Of a DNA stretch of 64,000 nt, positions 34,253 through 46,383 are shown in pieces. The notes under the pieces were generated by a model. That model was not told the DNA's origin. It ran no database searches and worked only from the letters and a program-made list of their open reading frames with translations. Within the stretch, counting starts at the first letter, position 1; every line of letters starts with the position of its first letter. The stretch is from Psilocybe azurescens (lineage: Eukaryota > Basidiomycota > Agaricomycetes > Agaricales > Agrocybaceae). The stretch covers positions 31,552-95,551 of the forward strand of contig JAJIRX010000333.1 in assembly GCA_023853785.1 (NCBI GenBank), in the 5' to 3' direction. The translations under genes were made by a program, and so were the position numbers.

Positions 34253-34877
34253 GATAACTTTTGCAGCGGTCGCCAAGATGGCGACAGCACCGATGTAGGC
34301 GGGCGCGGCCCCAGCGTCTCGGTCACGATGTCTCGCAGTCGATAAGTTGCGTGAGTTCGAAGGGCATCTTTGATTATAAAGCTATTCAGCGTATATTTCA
34401 TTGATACTTCATCGTCGCTATGCCACCAATCATTCAAGTAATTGTCGACTAGGCGAACTGGACTGTCTTTATCTACACCGGCATCCAATAAAGCTTGGAA
34501 ATTGTCAGAGAATTTGACTGGATAATGTTCATACGGAATGTGAACTAGCGAAGCCGCTAACGACCAAAACAATAATGGGAATTGTGACCGAAAGGCCGAG
34601 TGCCGATGCCCGGCCAATAAAAGACAAGACCAATTCCTATATCGATGTCGGGTGAAAATAAATACCACAAGTTAAATTCATTACATACGACCTCAGCGCA
34701 CAGGAAGTGTTGTTTCCACTCCTGTTGGTCAATAGGTGACACGGCGATGACAAGAAGTGCTGCCCGAAATCTTGACTCAGCATAATATACCAGTTCTTGT
34801 ATGTCGGCGTGGATTGAATAGTGAGCGCCAGTCAAAGTAGTAAGTGGGTTGAACACTACAAATTCTTGGTTGGACAT
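34249..34877 (-). CDS. Hypothetical protein of the KDZ element
   Basis: The start MSNQEFVVFNPLTTLTGAHY at 34877 looks genuine. The first frame runs through VYYAESRFRAALLVIAV to a region rich in Gly and Tyr. The conserved-looking C-terminal half lies in a second frame from about 34575: SLAASLVHIPYEHYPVKF, FQALLDAGVDKDSPVRLVD, NDWWHSDDE, and ends THATYRLRDIVTETLGPRP with a short tail to 34249. A small intron or one-base shift near 34570-34640 must join them. I recognise it only as a type of uncharacterised agaricomycete protein, with no known domain. Its position next to the transposase suggests a role in the element. Confidence 0.5.
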
Positions 34878-34963
34878 GATCGATTGAGTTCAAGATGAGT
34901 GTGAATAGATAATCGATCACAATATACAATTACATAATCAAATGAATGGAGACATCACAATAT

Positions 34964-37900
34964 ACAATTATATAATCAAATGAATGGAGACACATAACGT
35001 TTGCAACTATTTTTAAACGCAAGATCGGCACCGACCGCATACTTGTGCCACATTCGACTTTGCCGAAAAGCGTAGGCTTTCGGGCCCGAATTGATATTTG
35101 CCGTGTCCGATACTTTTGCCCACTCTTCTCGGCGATGAATGAAATATCGGACAGTCCATAACATTTCATACTCGACTAAGACAATTTCTTCATTCCACCT
35201 ATTTTTTGTGCCCGAGCACGCAGCCAGTGGACGCGGTTGACTGTAAAAAAGTTTGTCATTATCGGTATATTGCAGAAACGAACATTCGATTTACATTCAT
35301 TTTGAAATTGTTGTTGAGCGTCGGGCCCGTTCAAACGATTGGTATCGGCAGCGGCCCCACTGTTATTTAGCAAATGCCACCAACCAGTCATCCATATCCA
35401 TGGCAATTCAATTTTGGATGAACCGGGCACATTGGGCTTCCAAATAGCGGTGCTTGGCTTCAGATCGTTATGTGAGCTCCCGAAATATGTTGAGGAACTC
35501 ATGTTTGCATTTAAGGGCGATGAGTCGGGACCGACATGCCGAGTATATACGAGCGTGTAGGATTTTAGCATGATTCAGTGATTTCACTTTTTCTGACCAT
35601 CATTCCGAATGCTTGTACGGTTTCCGGTGCAGACAACGTAGCGATATAGAAATGAGATGTCGGCCACGATATCCCGAATACGCCTGATATTGTTTCGAGC
35701 TTGATTTTTCCTTAATTCTAGTTCTGCACTGGCGAACCTTTGGGGAACATTGAAATTGGAAGGAAGAGACAGTGTTTGCCGTTCGGGAAATATGGTAGTT
35801 GAAGTCGATTCTGTACGGCTGTCCGCAGTAGGCCGCTTACTTGCATCGGGCCCGTGGTCGGCCATCTTGATCGTCATCGTCGAATTCGGCCTCATCTTGG
35901 AAATTTACCAGGTCAAAGCTACGCGCAATATCGGGCACTTTGGCCGCTTGCTGCAACTGTTTAATCTGCCCAAACATTGAGGTAAGTACTTGGCGCAGTT
36001 GACTGACTACCTGACGGTCTTGTTCCAGTGGTGCTGTCCCAAGCCGACGAACTTTGTCTTGTAATTCTAATCTAATTCAAAAATCAGTGTCGGGTATCAA
36101 TGCCATTTTACATACAACACACTGTTTTTCTTCGACTTGTAAAGTAAATCGTAGCCAGGTATTCAGCGGACAATCAGTGTCGGTGTCGGTGCCGGTGTCG
36201 GTGACCGGCTCATTGGTCAACGAATGCGGCATTCGGGCACCATAGATATCCATGCGCTTAATGTCGACAGGGCGCATTGCTTCGACACTTTGAATTTCGT
36301 CTTCCCATTCATTAAGTATTGACGGATCAATGTCTCCAGATAGTTCTATGAAATAAGAGTTGGCCTGGCCGACCATAATAATTGCATCTGCATATCTGAT
36401 GCAAAAGAACTTCGCGTAATTCCAAGCATTTTTTTGTAGTTGGAATCCGCAGTGTGGTCGTCGAGTACTTCTTCCCTGTGCGCCAGACTTGCTGTCCGGA
36501 CCAAAGATGAAATTGCGTTTAGGTTTGACCCCACAGTGATTCAAGAATTTGGCCTGCGACTATTGCAGCACCAGGAACAAAAGTTGTTGCATAGCGAAAG
36601 AAACAAACATCCTTGTGGCTATGAACATGGAATAAGTCAATAGCCTGGTCAATAATTAGGCCAGCTGGGATCATATGACCGATTCGGTCAAAAAGATACA
36701 CAATCCATGTGCAGACGATGTCGTATATGAGAAGTAACCCTTGTTCAGGTTCAACATGAGTTGACTTGATAGCCTGCAGTAACGCATAATCAATATTCTT
36801 TTGCTGCTCCCCCCCTGAACAGGTCGGCCAATGTATTGGGTGCAAAGCACCCATGACGAGCACATGCAAAGGCCACCTTGCCTGTCCTGTCACATGCTTT
36901 TGTCGACAGTAATGCGTTCATAATGGCTTTGAATGTATTTTCACAAGGTGCTTTCTGCAGGGTATCGGTCAGTCACATTGTCTCGGCCAAATATCGGCCC
37001 CCGAAACCGACATACTGTTAATCGGTCGACGGCAGATTCTAAGAAAGCTTGATAATGATCACGGTTGGGGGCCATGCCGGCCCCATCAATCAACCAGACG
37101 TCGTCATTACATTTTTGCCGAACATGGTCGGCTTTGAAATTGCCATCGGTGACAAAAATACGTTTGTATACAGATCTGTACTAAAATATGGTTATATCTG
37201 AATTCCTATATTTGTGAATTACACTAACCGATTGGGATCGTTCTTCCAATCATCGGGCAAGTTTATACCAGGTTGAGGGCAGGTCGGGCAATACAGAGAT
37301 AATGAGCCAGCTGGTGGGTTGCGAGGATCTTCTTGTTTGTGTCCATAGCCGGCCCATCGTAATTTTTTAGCCATCGCCAAAGACGTGACATTCGGCGGAA
37401 TTCATGATATAAATTCACAATGTCAGCCCGCCCGATCGGCATTGTCATTCTTCGGATAAGAACGTAGAATTGGTAGGCCGATGCTTTCAGCTCCAGATTG
37501 AATAAGCGAAATTGATCCATTAGCTGTACGGAGAAGAGTGTCCGTATCCTTGTAAAGCTGGCTGGGAGATAACAGCAAGAAACCAAATCCAATGGGACCG
37601 AGTGTTCACCTCGGCAATGACAAGTTACCATGGCCATGTAATGAATACCATTAGTGTGAAGAATTCTTACATATGTGTTGTTTAAACCATCGGCTGATGG
37701 GACATTTGGCTGTACCCAGGGATTGTTGAATTCATTTTGATGGTGAGCGTTATCGGCCCCACTGACCGACTCTTCTTCGGCCAAATTACCTTCATCCATG
37801 TCCGTTTCTAAATAAGGGCCGAAATCTTCAACATCGGCCTCGGGATCGTCACCGTCCAAATCGTCGGCCGTATGTTCTTCGACATAATCCTGACCGTCTT

Positions 37901-38801
37901 CGTGAAAACTTTTGTAGCACTGATTCAGAAAAAGAAAAGCTTTTTCATCGCCGCGTTGATCCGAACCCCAGTCTGTTGCCCCTGTAGGATTTGAATTATC
38001 ATGGTCGAATGGGTGGGAGGCCGACATATCGGCGGAACGTTTTTGTCTAGTCGGCCCCGATTCGGTTGCAGCCTGCATCATATTTAGTTTTTCCTGTTCC
38101 CGTCTGTCTGGATGTCGCTGTAACGATTCCAAGTGATTGATTTGAAATTGGAGGGAGTCGCATATCGCTAGGCCAGAATGGTGTGGAACCAACACGTAGC
38201 AGCCAACTTCCCATAACTTCGGCTCTGCGAAGTGGGTTTCCGCCCAGCATTCAATTCTATGAAAAGGAGCAGACTGGTGGGAATGTCTCATGCATTTGCG
38301 ACAGACAGGTTCTGAAAGTGTACAATCAATACATCTCCATATTGCCCAGAAGCCAGCTGAACAGGATCGGCAATGTTGCTTGTCCGCCGGCCAAGATTCT
38401 CGCACGAGTGATGCTTGCAGTAAGTCTTCTATTCTGTCGACCCATTCTCTCATGTATTCTTTTTGGGTCTGAGAAAGCACTGTATCAGCCTTTATCTAAC
38501 CAATTTGATAATCAGTTACCTTCGTTTTTCTGCGGCGGGGCATATTCAAAAGGTCGGGAATGCTTCCACCATCAGTGTATATATTTTGATTCACTGATTG
38601 ATCCCTGAGATCTGCCGGGTCATTTGACATACTATTCTCTGTTATGGTGGAAACTAGAGGGACAAAAATTCTTCTTTGGGATCTGGGACCACTGAAGACA
38701 TCGGAGAGATGGGTAACGGCCTGAGAGGCTTCAACACTTCCTTGAACCAGATGTTTTGACTTTCTTTGCCTTTTATTCGCTGGGCCGCTTGAAGAGTTCA
38801 T
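34964..38801 (-). CDS. KDZ transposase with CxC2 cysteine cluster
   Basis: Exon 1 starts at 38801 (MNSSSGPANKRQRK). An intron (about 38515-38472) leads to KEYMREWVDR and the CxC2 cluster (about 38255-38372: CRSC, CIDC, CRKC, then H). After an acidic insert come WRWL (about 37370) and DGNFKADHV. The core follows with CARHGCF, LIYDIVC (Asp codon 36720-36722), LFHVHSHKDVCFFRYATTF, ILESLW, SLAHREEVLDDH and EWEDEIQ. The C-terminal part has LPSNFNV, ELELRKNQA, STAIWKPNVPGSS, VHWLRARAQ and MLWTVRYFIHRREEWA, ending near 34964. The Glu usually found in GEILESLW is Gln (codon 36549-36551). One-base shifts occur near 37365, 36975, 36820, 36540 and 36430, several at homopolymers, so sequencing error or early decay is possible. 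Confidence 0.9.
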
Positions 38802-38922
38802 GGTGTGAAGATGAGAATCATATATACATCGCTTTAGCATGTAGCTGAGTACAAAATAATGCACATGAGGGTTCCATGAGGCGTGCAGGCAAAGATCTCA
38901 CCGTGCCAATGCTTCTTAATTC
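38802..38922. promoter_or_regulatory. Divergent promoter between the KDZ transposase and its plus-strand neighbour
   Basis: Only about 120 bp separate the two start codons. A TATATA-type sequence lies near 38820. The arrangement suggests shared regulation. No factor site was recognised. Confidence 0.4.
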
Positions 38923-41066
38923 ATGACCACCCCCATCACCGTTTTATTTTCCATTCTTCCGTTTCCAATCATATTTCACAAACGACATGGCTACCGCAAT
39001 CACATTGCAAAGCAAAAACGCAGACCAAAGATGTTCAATTCAGAAGAACTCCAACAAATTCTACCTTTCAAAGAATCCTTTGTAAATGCCCGGACAGTCA
39101 AAGAACGTCTCTCCATCTTGACAAATCACATATTGGTGGCAATATTTAATTACTGGGACAGCCAGGGAAAAGGGCAATGGATGACCTTGAGAGTCGCCGT
39201 TGGACACAGGTATGGATATATAAACTCATTCCGCATCTTTCTGAATATGGTTCAGGCAGTCATCACCTGGTGCTCGAATAATTGGAGGGCAGACAGAGGA
39301 ATTGCTCGCAAGTCCAACCATTTTCGACCAAAGAGACCTGACGTCCTCTGGCATAATCATCAGGGCGATGGTTTGGGCAGAAATTGCCAATATCATGGGG
39401 ATCGAAAAGCGTCCGCCGACACATTTGGTTGGTTCAGGTATCGGACAGCGGCGATAAAGAACATTTGGACACGCATGACTGAGGGTGAATGCAAGGCTAT
39501 TGACAATGAGGTAGACATGTGCGCAATGAAAGGGTACAATGAACACACACAAGCAAGGTCAGTAAGTCGGCACCGATTCCATGACATATCCTAACTGCAT
39601 TTAAGTCTGGCGAAGAAATATCACGTCAAGAGGATTGATCAATCAATGAAAGATCAGTATAATGAGATGGGGATGACGAGTGTGATTTTTGTCTGCTTTC
39701 CACTGCCTGACGGCAAGATAGCAGTCAATGGGTACGTGAATGACCGACTACCATCAAATAGAAATTGGGGCGCATACCTTGGCCGAGATTATCTCGGGGC
39801 CGACGACTGTTTCGCGGCCGGTATATATCGATCTAGTACGCAGACAACGACTGACGTAGTTTTAGGTACGAGCAAATTGCGAACTTGATGAATGTCCCGG
39901 CCCAATCGTTCATGAGTATATATAAGGCCGACGTCGACCGGATGAAACAAAATATATTGGATTATATGACCGGGTTGCAAAATCTCAAGAAAAACGGACA
40001 CTTAGCGTTCACAGTCAACAGAACTCCGACTAAGAAACCAATATTCACATTTGGCAACACAACCAGTGGTTTCCCAATCATACCTATTCCCTTGCCAGAC
40101 AAAAATTGGACCAAAAGTGATTTGGAAGATGTCTTTAGCTTATATGTGAAGAATCATTACAGTGAGTACCATCAGTGATATACTCGGGCCTGACACATAT
40201 GACTGTTTGGTAGGACTCGCTACCGGCATAACGGACAAGGTGCCGTACACCGAGATCGGAAAGAATCAGCAAACTTTTATCCCCTCAAAATATCTGCCGT
40301 TAAACATGAAGTTCGCAAATCCCAGAAATCTTCATAAAGAAGACATACAAGCATTTTTGCACATTTAGTGCACCGGCAGCAAATATATCAACCACAGGAC
40401 ACATTTAGGTTCTGTTGCATTAAGCATAAACATGGGCCGGTGCCGACAAGATATCCAGATGACCAGCCGGTGGCCAACCGGGCCCGGCGTAAACCGGGTC
40501 ATAAGGATGGAAACGGAGGAAAACATAAAGAACGACTTCCTATCGAAGAAATTGACTTCACAGTATCGGTCCTTCCATCCACAGATCAATCCTCAACGAC
40601 ACCGGCCCCGACCGATCACGGGGCCGAGCTGACACAACAAAATCACCAACATCCGGAATGGGAAAATGTCGCCATCAACAGACAAGCCACGACATCCACT
40701 ATCAGTCAGCGCTTGGTATATGTCACTCAAGATGTCATGGAGCGCATGTATCCTGCTGGCATGGAATACCCACTACCGGTCAATGGTCCAGCCGATGGTA
40801 TGCCTATGTATTTGGTTGATTCCACTGAATATGCAGGATATTGTGCAACACAAAGTGAAGGGAATCATCATATCGTAGCCCAAGGTTTACATCATATTTC
40901 GGATTCTCAAATTGATTCTACCTTACTGGGTGCCACCATGCCAACACCAAGGGCAACACCTATGCCAGGGCCAACTGTTCGCTATACACAATCCCCAAAT
41001 ACCAGTGTTGTGCCAAGTAGTTTGAAGAAAGTAAAACAAAAAAAAGGTTACATTCAATGGTATTGA
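38923..41066 (+). CDS. Large hypothetical protein of the KDZ element, spliced
   Basis: This uncharacterised protein type seems to accompany KDZ transposases. The first exon has FNSEELQQILPFKESFVNAR and HILVAIFNYW. An intron is likely near 39199-39254, then WCSNNWRADRG. Further segments are FRYRTAAIKNIWTRMTEGE (about 39430), DQYNEMGMTSVIFVCFPLPD (about 39650), a middle exon from 39885, and, after an intron near 40158, PDTYDCLVGLATGI and YLPLNMKFANPR. A one-base shift in a T-run near 40353 (TTTTTGCAC) separates the last part, which reads QQIYQPQDTFRF and ends in a Pro/Thr/Ser tail at 41066. No catalytic motif was recognised. The exons are approximate. Confidence 0.6.
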
Positions 41067-41621
41067 AATAGCCTCTGCAGTGATATCAGCTCCAAAGTCA
41101 CTGCGAAGGAGCGCTCGGAATAAATGACCAGCCCCAAACCAAGTCTTCCACCGAGGACCAAACAAAGTCAATAGTTATCGAGAATGAGACTATTATACTA
41201 CAATAAAAAATATATACATGTGTCCCCAACATGCTATAGAGCTTAAGACTACATTATCAAAGACGAGCCTTTTTATTTTTCCCGCTGGTGGCTGAACTCT
41301 GAGCGCGTGGACGTTTGCCCGAATGCCCCAGAGTGGTGTACTTTACAGTGCCCCCATTTTCCGTTGGACTCCAACGGACTTTCACCGGACCCAGCCAATT
41401 CCAATGGACAGTCCATTGGACGTCCAATGGATTCCGTTGGACTTGAGAAAATTCTGGTACCAGTCCAGTCAGAGTCCGGCCAAATTCGGTCAAAGTCCGG
41501 TCAAGTCACTTCAAGACAGAAAACAGGTGGACTGGCCGGACTGTCCAGTCCGTTGGACTTCCGTTGGACTTCCACTGGACTCTCAGCACTTAATTAGACC
41601 AGATCCAAGAGTGCTCTGTCC

Positions 41622-41806
41622 AGTGGAGTCCAGTGGATGTCCAGTGGATGTCCAGTGGATGTCCAGTGGATGTCCAGTGGATGTCCAGTGGATGTCCAGT
41701 GGATGTCCAGTGGATGTCCAGTGGATGTCCAGTGGATGTCCAGTGGATGTCCAGTGGATGTCCAGTGGATGTCCAGTGGATGTCCAGTGGATGTCCAGTG
41801 GACTGT
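41622..41806. repeat. 11-bp minisatellite of TCCAGTGGATG
   Basis: About 16 nearly perfect units. Each contains the 9-bp near-palindrome TCCAGTGGA. The 11-bp period makes all frames open on both strands, giving spurious reading frames. Confidence 0.95.
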
Positions 41807-42209
41807 CACTGGTTTAATTGCAGACTTGGGAGGGGAGTTAGGGACAGTAGCAATGTTCTTGGAAGCTTTGGGAGCCATATTAAGGAAGCTAGGTCACTAG
41901 GATAATACTTCAATCTTATCTTTAATTCATGTAACAATGTAATATAATATATTGAAAACTATATACTACATTATTATCTGACTTTGTGAATTTCACTAAG
42001 TCCAACTTTAAATTCGCATGGAATGGAATCCAATTGGATTCCAACTGGAATACTTTAATCTTAGCTTAAATTTATGTGACAATGTAATATAATATATTAA
42101 AAACTATATACTACATGATTATATACAGGTAAAAATAAAATAAAAACATAATAAAAAAAGAAACAAAAAAAGAAAAAACAGAAAGAAAGAACGGAAAAAG
42201 GGGGGCGGA

Positions 42210-43380
42210 GGGTACATTGGTGGTGCCGTCGTCCATGTTATCGACGTCGTGGTCAGCCGTACCCATCGTTGTATGCGCCGGTGTCGCCGTCGGGTGTTGT
42301 CGTCGACCATACCCGCCGTGGTACGTGTCGGTGTCGTCCGTACGTGTCGTGGTATGCGTCGCTGCCGTCGTTGCATGTTGTGGTTGTCTCCCTGTCATCC
42401 TCGCTGTCGCTGTAGTGGTATGTGTCGTCAGCGGTCCGTACCCATTGTGGTACGTGTTGGTGTCGTCGTCTGCCGTGCCTCTCCTGGCACCCGTCGGTCC
42501 CTTCGTTGCGGGTCGTCGTGGTCCGTACCTGTCGCAGTACGTGTTGGTGTCGTCGTTGTGTTGGTGTTGTTGTCGCGTGTTGTTGTCGCCGTGGTGGTAT
42601 CCGTCGGTGCCGTCGTCGCTGGTTGTCCTCGTCCTCGCCCTTGCCGTCCTTGCTGTCCTCGCCCTTGCTGTTCTTGCTGTCCTCGCCCTTGCCGTCCTTG
42701 CCGTCCCCTCGCCCTTGCCGTCCATCGCCCACGTCCCTCGCCGTTCACGTCCACGTCCTCGCCGCCGTCCTCGTCCTCGCCGCCGTACTCACCCTCGCCG
42801 TCGTCCTCGTCCCTGCCGCCGTCCACGTCCTTGCCGCCACTGTACTCGTCCTTGCCGCCGTGACTTGCCCTCGCTATCGTCCTCGTCCCCGCTGCTGTAC
42901 TTGCCCTTGCCGCCGTCTCTCGTCCCCGCTGCTGTACTCGCCCTCACCATCGTCCTTGTCCTTGCCGCCGTACTCGCCCTCGCCGTCGCTCCCTCGTCCC
43001 CACCGCCGTCCACGTCCTCACCGCCGTCCTTGTCCTCGCCGGCCGTACTCGCTCTCGCTGTCATCCTCGCCCTCGCTGTTGTCCTCGCCCTTGCCGCCAT
43101 CCTTGCTCTCGCCGCCGTCCTCGCCCTCGTCCTGGTCCACGCCGGTGTCTTGGCCCTCACCATCATGGTCATGGTCCTAGCTGTCGTCCTCGTGGTCCTC
43201 GCCCTCACCCTCGCCCTCGCCCCTCAGCGGTCCTCGTCGTGGTCCTTGTCCCCGTCCTTGTCCCTGTCCTCGTTGTCGCTGTCGCAGTCGTCCCTGTTCT
43301 CGCCCTCGCCGGTGTGGCCGTCGTGGTCGTTCTCGTCCTCTGTCGCATCGGGTTGGCTCTCGCCTGGCTCCGACCAATGA
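42210..43380. repeat. Trinucleotide-like GTC/CTCGCC low-complexity tract
   Basis: Over 1.1 kb is composed mostly of GTCGTC, CTCGCC and CTTGCC words. Long open frames exist on both strands (for example 42217-43380 plus, over 380 codons), but they encode only Val/Leu/Pro/Arg or Thr/Arg/Asp repeats. I treat these as a consequence of the repeat and not as genes. Confidence 0.8.
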
Positions 43381-43542
43381 GGTGGTGGTGGTGGTGGAAG
43401 GAAAAAGGGTTGGGGTCGGAATCAACATCGGACCGACGTGGCATCAATATGTCACGCGCGTTGTTGTTTGTCCCGTGCTGAGCAGTGCCGAGAATTTCGG
43501 CCGCATCACTATGTATTTAACTAATTTTACAATTTTCCATAA

Positions 43543-43618
43543 GCCTTTGTGGCTCAGTTGGTTTATCTCACTTGTGTTCGGCATTCTCCGATGCCCGAGT
43601 TCAATTCTCGTTAGAGTC
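43543..43618 (+). ncRNA. tRNA-like sequence with Pol III A and B boxes
   Basis: TGGCTCAGTTGG fits the A box and GAGTTCAATTC fits the B box at the expected distance. A run of eight T (43619-43626) follows as a Pol III terminator. The 7-bp acceptor stem GCCTTTG with TAGAGTC pairs with one mismatch and G-T pairs. The anticodon stem does not fold normally, so it is a tRNA pseudogene or a SINE-like head and not a working tRNA. Confidence 0.45.
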
Positions 43619-44129
43619 TTTTTTTTCTATACTAGTATAAATTATAATAAAAGGACATCCGTTGGACTTCCATTGGAATTCCGTTGGACTTGTCCGCTGG
43701 AATTCCAATGGTCATGTCCGGTGGGATCCCGATGGACTTCCATTGGACTTCCGTTGGACTTCTGTTGGTTCTGTCCGGTCATTTCCAGTGGACAGTCCAC
43801 CTGGACAGTCCGTTGGACTTGTAGTCCGGTCGGACTTTCACCGAATCTCACCGGAATCTCACCGGAAAATTTCAGCAGTCCTAGACCAGAAAAATTGTCA
43901 TTCTGAATATAGAAAGTCCGACGGAGTCCGACCGGAGTCCGACCAAAAAATGGGGGCTGTGTAAAGACCTCCCAGAGTGGGGCTGCGTGACATTGTTCTT
44001 GAAGGGCTGGGAGATGCAAGACGAGGCGAACGACGAAGGTCAGCAATATCTCGGTCATGTACGAGTGGTGGAGCAAGAAGAGAGGCCGACGGAATAACAA
44101 GCAGAGATGACGGGGCCGGTTGAGGAATG

Positions 44130-46304
44130 TCAGAGCCGAGTGTATGCGGCCCCGAGGTCGGGCGACGTGACCTGAGTCGGATTAACGGTGGTCGAGCAAG
44201 AAGAATCCAACGCGGGGCTGGGGTGAGAAATGAAAGAGTCGGTATCGTTCGGCCCCAATGTTAACAATGTACGAAGAATCGGCTCAGCGGCAACCGATTT
44301 GGTTGGGGCCGACATGGGGTTGTGCTGTTCAGATACAATGATGTCTAAAATATTTGCCCCCGACGTTGATGATTCACCGGGAACTGTTTTGTGGCCGATG
44401 TGAGCGGCGGGGGAAAAAGTAGGCTGTGCGGCAGTCAATACAGTCGGGTCCGAGACGCCGTCGGTTTGTTGAGAAGCAACGGGGCTGATATTGGTCGGCC
44501 CGAAGTTGACGATTCACCCGGATTTTTTTTTTGGCAGTGACCGAATCGATGGAGTCCAATGCGATTTCGCTCGGCCCTGATGGCTGCAAAGCAACATTCT
44601 TCTCCTCTGACCGACCATCTACATTTCCGATAGCGGGGTACAACTTGGAAGAAGTGGTTTCTGCTGGCGGTTGTGCTGATTGCACAGATATTGGGATGGG
44701 TTCCATAGGGGTGCCATCAACAATCATTATGGTGCTATAAGAAGCCTGCTCCCGTGAGTTATTCGGTGTTGGAGGAATTAATTGGATAGATGGTACAATG
44801 GTTGAACGAACCGACAAAAGGTCTAACTGCTGTCCTTTGGCCGCATCGTGTTCTGACCAAATAGTTTCGGTGCCAACTGGGGCAGCAGCCCCCTCAGCAG
44901 AATTCGGGGCCGCGTACATCGGGTTCGTGACGTCGTCCGGAGTTGTTGGTATCGGGGCCGATGATTGATAGTCGACTACTTGGCCGGTCGCCGAATTATC
45001 CATAAACGGCACCAACTGTTGAGTAGTCGGCCCCGACCGAAGGCATTCCTTCAGTTCAGTTTGAATTTCTTCGTCGACCTGCATTTCTACTGTCGGCCCA
45101 TACGGCCGAGCGATCACTTGACCTCCCACAGGAAGTAAGGTGCCTTGAATGGAACGTAAGACTTGCATAATGTCCAAATACCTGTCCTCAAGTGTGTCAA
45201 TTTCTCGAAGACATTGTCGATCTTCCTCTCCAGCTGAGTAACATGATCGCCGAGTTTAGCATGCGGCCCATGAGCTGCAGATTGCTCCATTTGGGCGCAG
45301 GCCTTGTTGCAGTCGTATACCATCGACAAGGCAGTGGACACAGTGGTTGTCGCGAGTGACCACTTTAGAGGTCAGAGCGTCAACACGAGCTACAAGGTCT
45401 TCATCATCATTATCTTTGCCCATAGCTTGAAGAAAATTTAAGGTCGATATCTATTTTTAAAGTAATGTACACACCACGATGTTTCCCTTTTTCCAATGTT
45501 GAAAATCGCGGTGCACAATCTTCGTCGGTCACGGCCGACTCAACGTTCAACGGCCGACCGGATGTTCCAGCAGGCTGATGTTGCTCTGTAGATTTGGGCA
45601 GACGCCGACGTCAAGGTTTTCGACGTATGGCCGTTGGTACTTCGCCGTCATTATCACCATCACGCTTGTCAATGGCTGACTGATCTTCACGAGCTCGCAT
45701 AACGGCTGGTGGATGTTTCATCCGCCGATTCCTCGATCTTGATCGGCTGCGTATCACATTTGATACACCACCGGGGCCCGAGACTGCATTTCACCTTCTG
45801 CCGGCTACATCGATAACACGCTCCTCGGCCACGGGCCCGGTCATAACAGTCCGCCTGTGCTTTGATGCATCGGTCGCATGATTCACTGTTCAATCGGCCC
45901 TGTTCAGGCTGCGGCCGAACCTTTTCATCTTCTTCGTGACCCGCACTATCGATGGGTGAAATTTCACGTTCAGAATTACTTTCTGAACTGGATTTCTGTC
46001 CTCGGTACGACATGTCATCCGCCGCACCACGTCGGCCCCGAGTGAACACCTCCTGGCGGCCATGATCTCGAGGCACTCTCAGTACCGGTATAACACCTTT
46101 CGGAAAGACAAATGGTTGAAGTTCAGGGGCAGATGGCACCTCGGGAATCTTTTCTGGATGAGTCTGTACGTTCTGTGGTGATAGTGTTCGGGTGGGCGGC
46201 GACTGACGCAGTGAATCGACCACGTCCTGCTGGAGTGACGGTGATCTGGTCCTTGACGACGGACGCCGAGAATGAGCCATACGTTGCTCAGCTCCTCCAG
46301 AACG
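44130..46304 (-). CDS. Zn2Cys6-like and coiled-coil protein of the KDZ element
   Basis: The start is probably MRSGGAEQ at 46304. An upstream ATG at 46358 is also in frame. A Ser/Arg/Pro-rich N-terminus precedes a six-cysteine motif, CDRCIKAQADC, then ACYRCSRQKVKC (about 45786-45878). This has the spacing of fungal Zn2Cys6 DNA-binding domains but lacks their usual basic context. A following exon (about 45420-45180) is helical (LGDHVTQLERKIDNVFEKL). A long Pro/Ser/Thr-rich exon (45177-44374) follows, with a continuation to about 44130. The exon joins are not certain. It could bind the ends of the element or regulate its genes; this is inference. Confidence 0.6.
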
Positions 46305-46383
46305 CATCGTTAATTCAGAGTTGTTCGCTTTCCCATACTGTATAGTGGGTAAATGCAATTTTTCCGACGGAAGCTCTTTTCTT

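Larger units (their letters stand above)
41337..43970 (+). mobile_element. Non-autonomous TIR element inserted in the KDZ transposon
   Basis: The left end is TGTACTTTACAGTGCCCCC and the right end GGGGGCTGTGTAAAGACCT. A 10-bp direct repeat CCCAGAGTGG flanks it (41327-41336 and 43971-43980). About 260 bp at the left and 300 bp at the right, filled with TCCGTTGGA-type repeats, match the inverted ends of 53566-61533. Inside are an 11-bp minisatellite, a long trinucleotide-like tract and a tRNA-like sequence. It encodes no transposase. Confidence 0.88.

Noticed and set aside
41323..41905. Several overlapping ORFs with a perfect 11-residue repeat
   Set aside because: An 11-bp tandem repeat keeps all frames open. 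The repeat in protein is a by-product.
42217..43380. 387-codon plus-strand ORF and long minus-strand ORFs
   Set aside because: The composition is only Val/Leu/Pro/Arg/Ser or Thr/Arg/Asp repeats from a trinucleotide-like tract. Both strands are open, with no domain.
33992..46304. TET/JBP-type dioxygenase in the KDZ cargo
   Set aside because: Looked for because KDZ elements can carry one. No HxD...H pattern in a suitable context was found.
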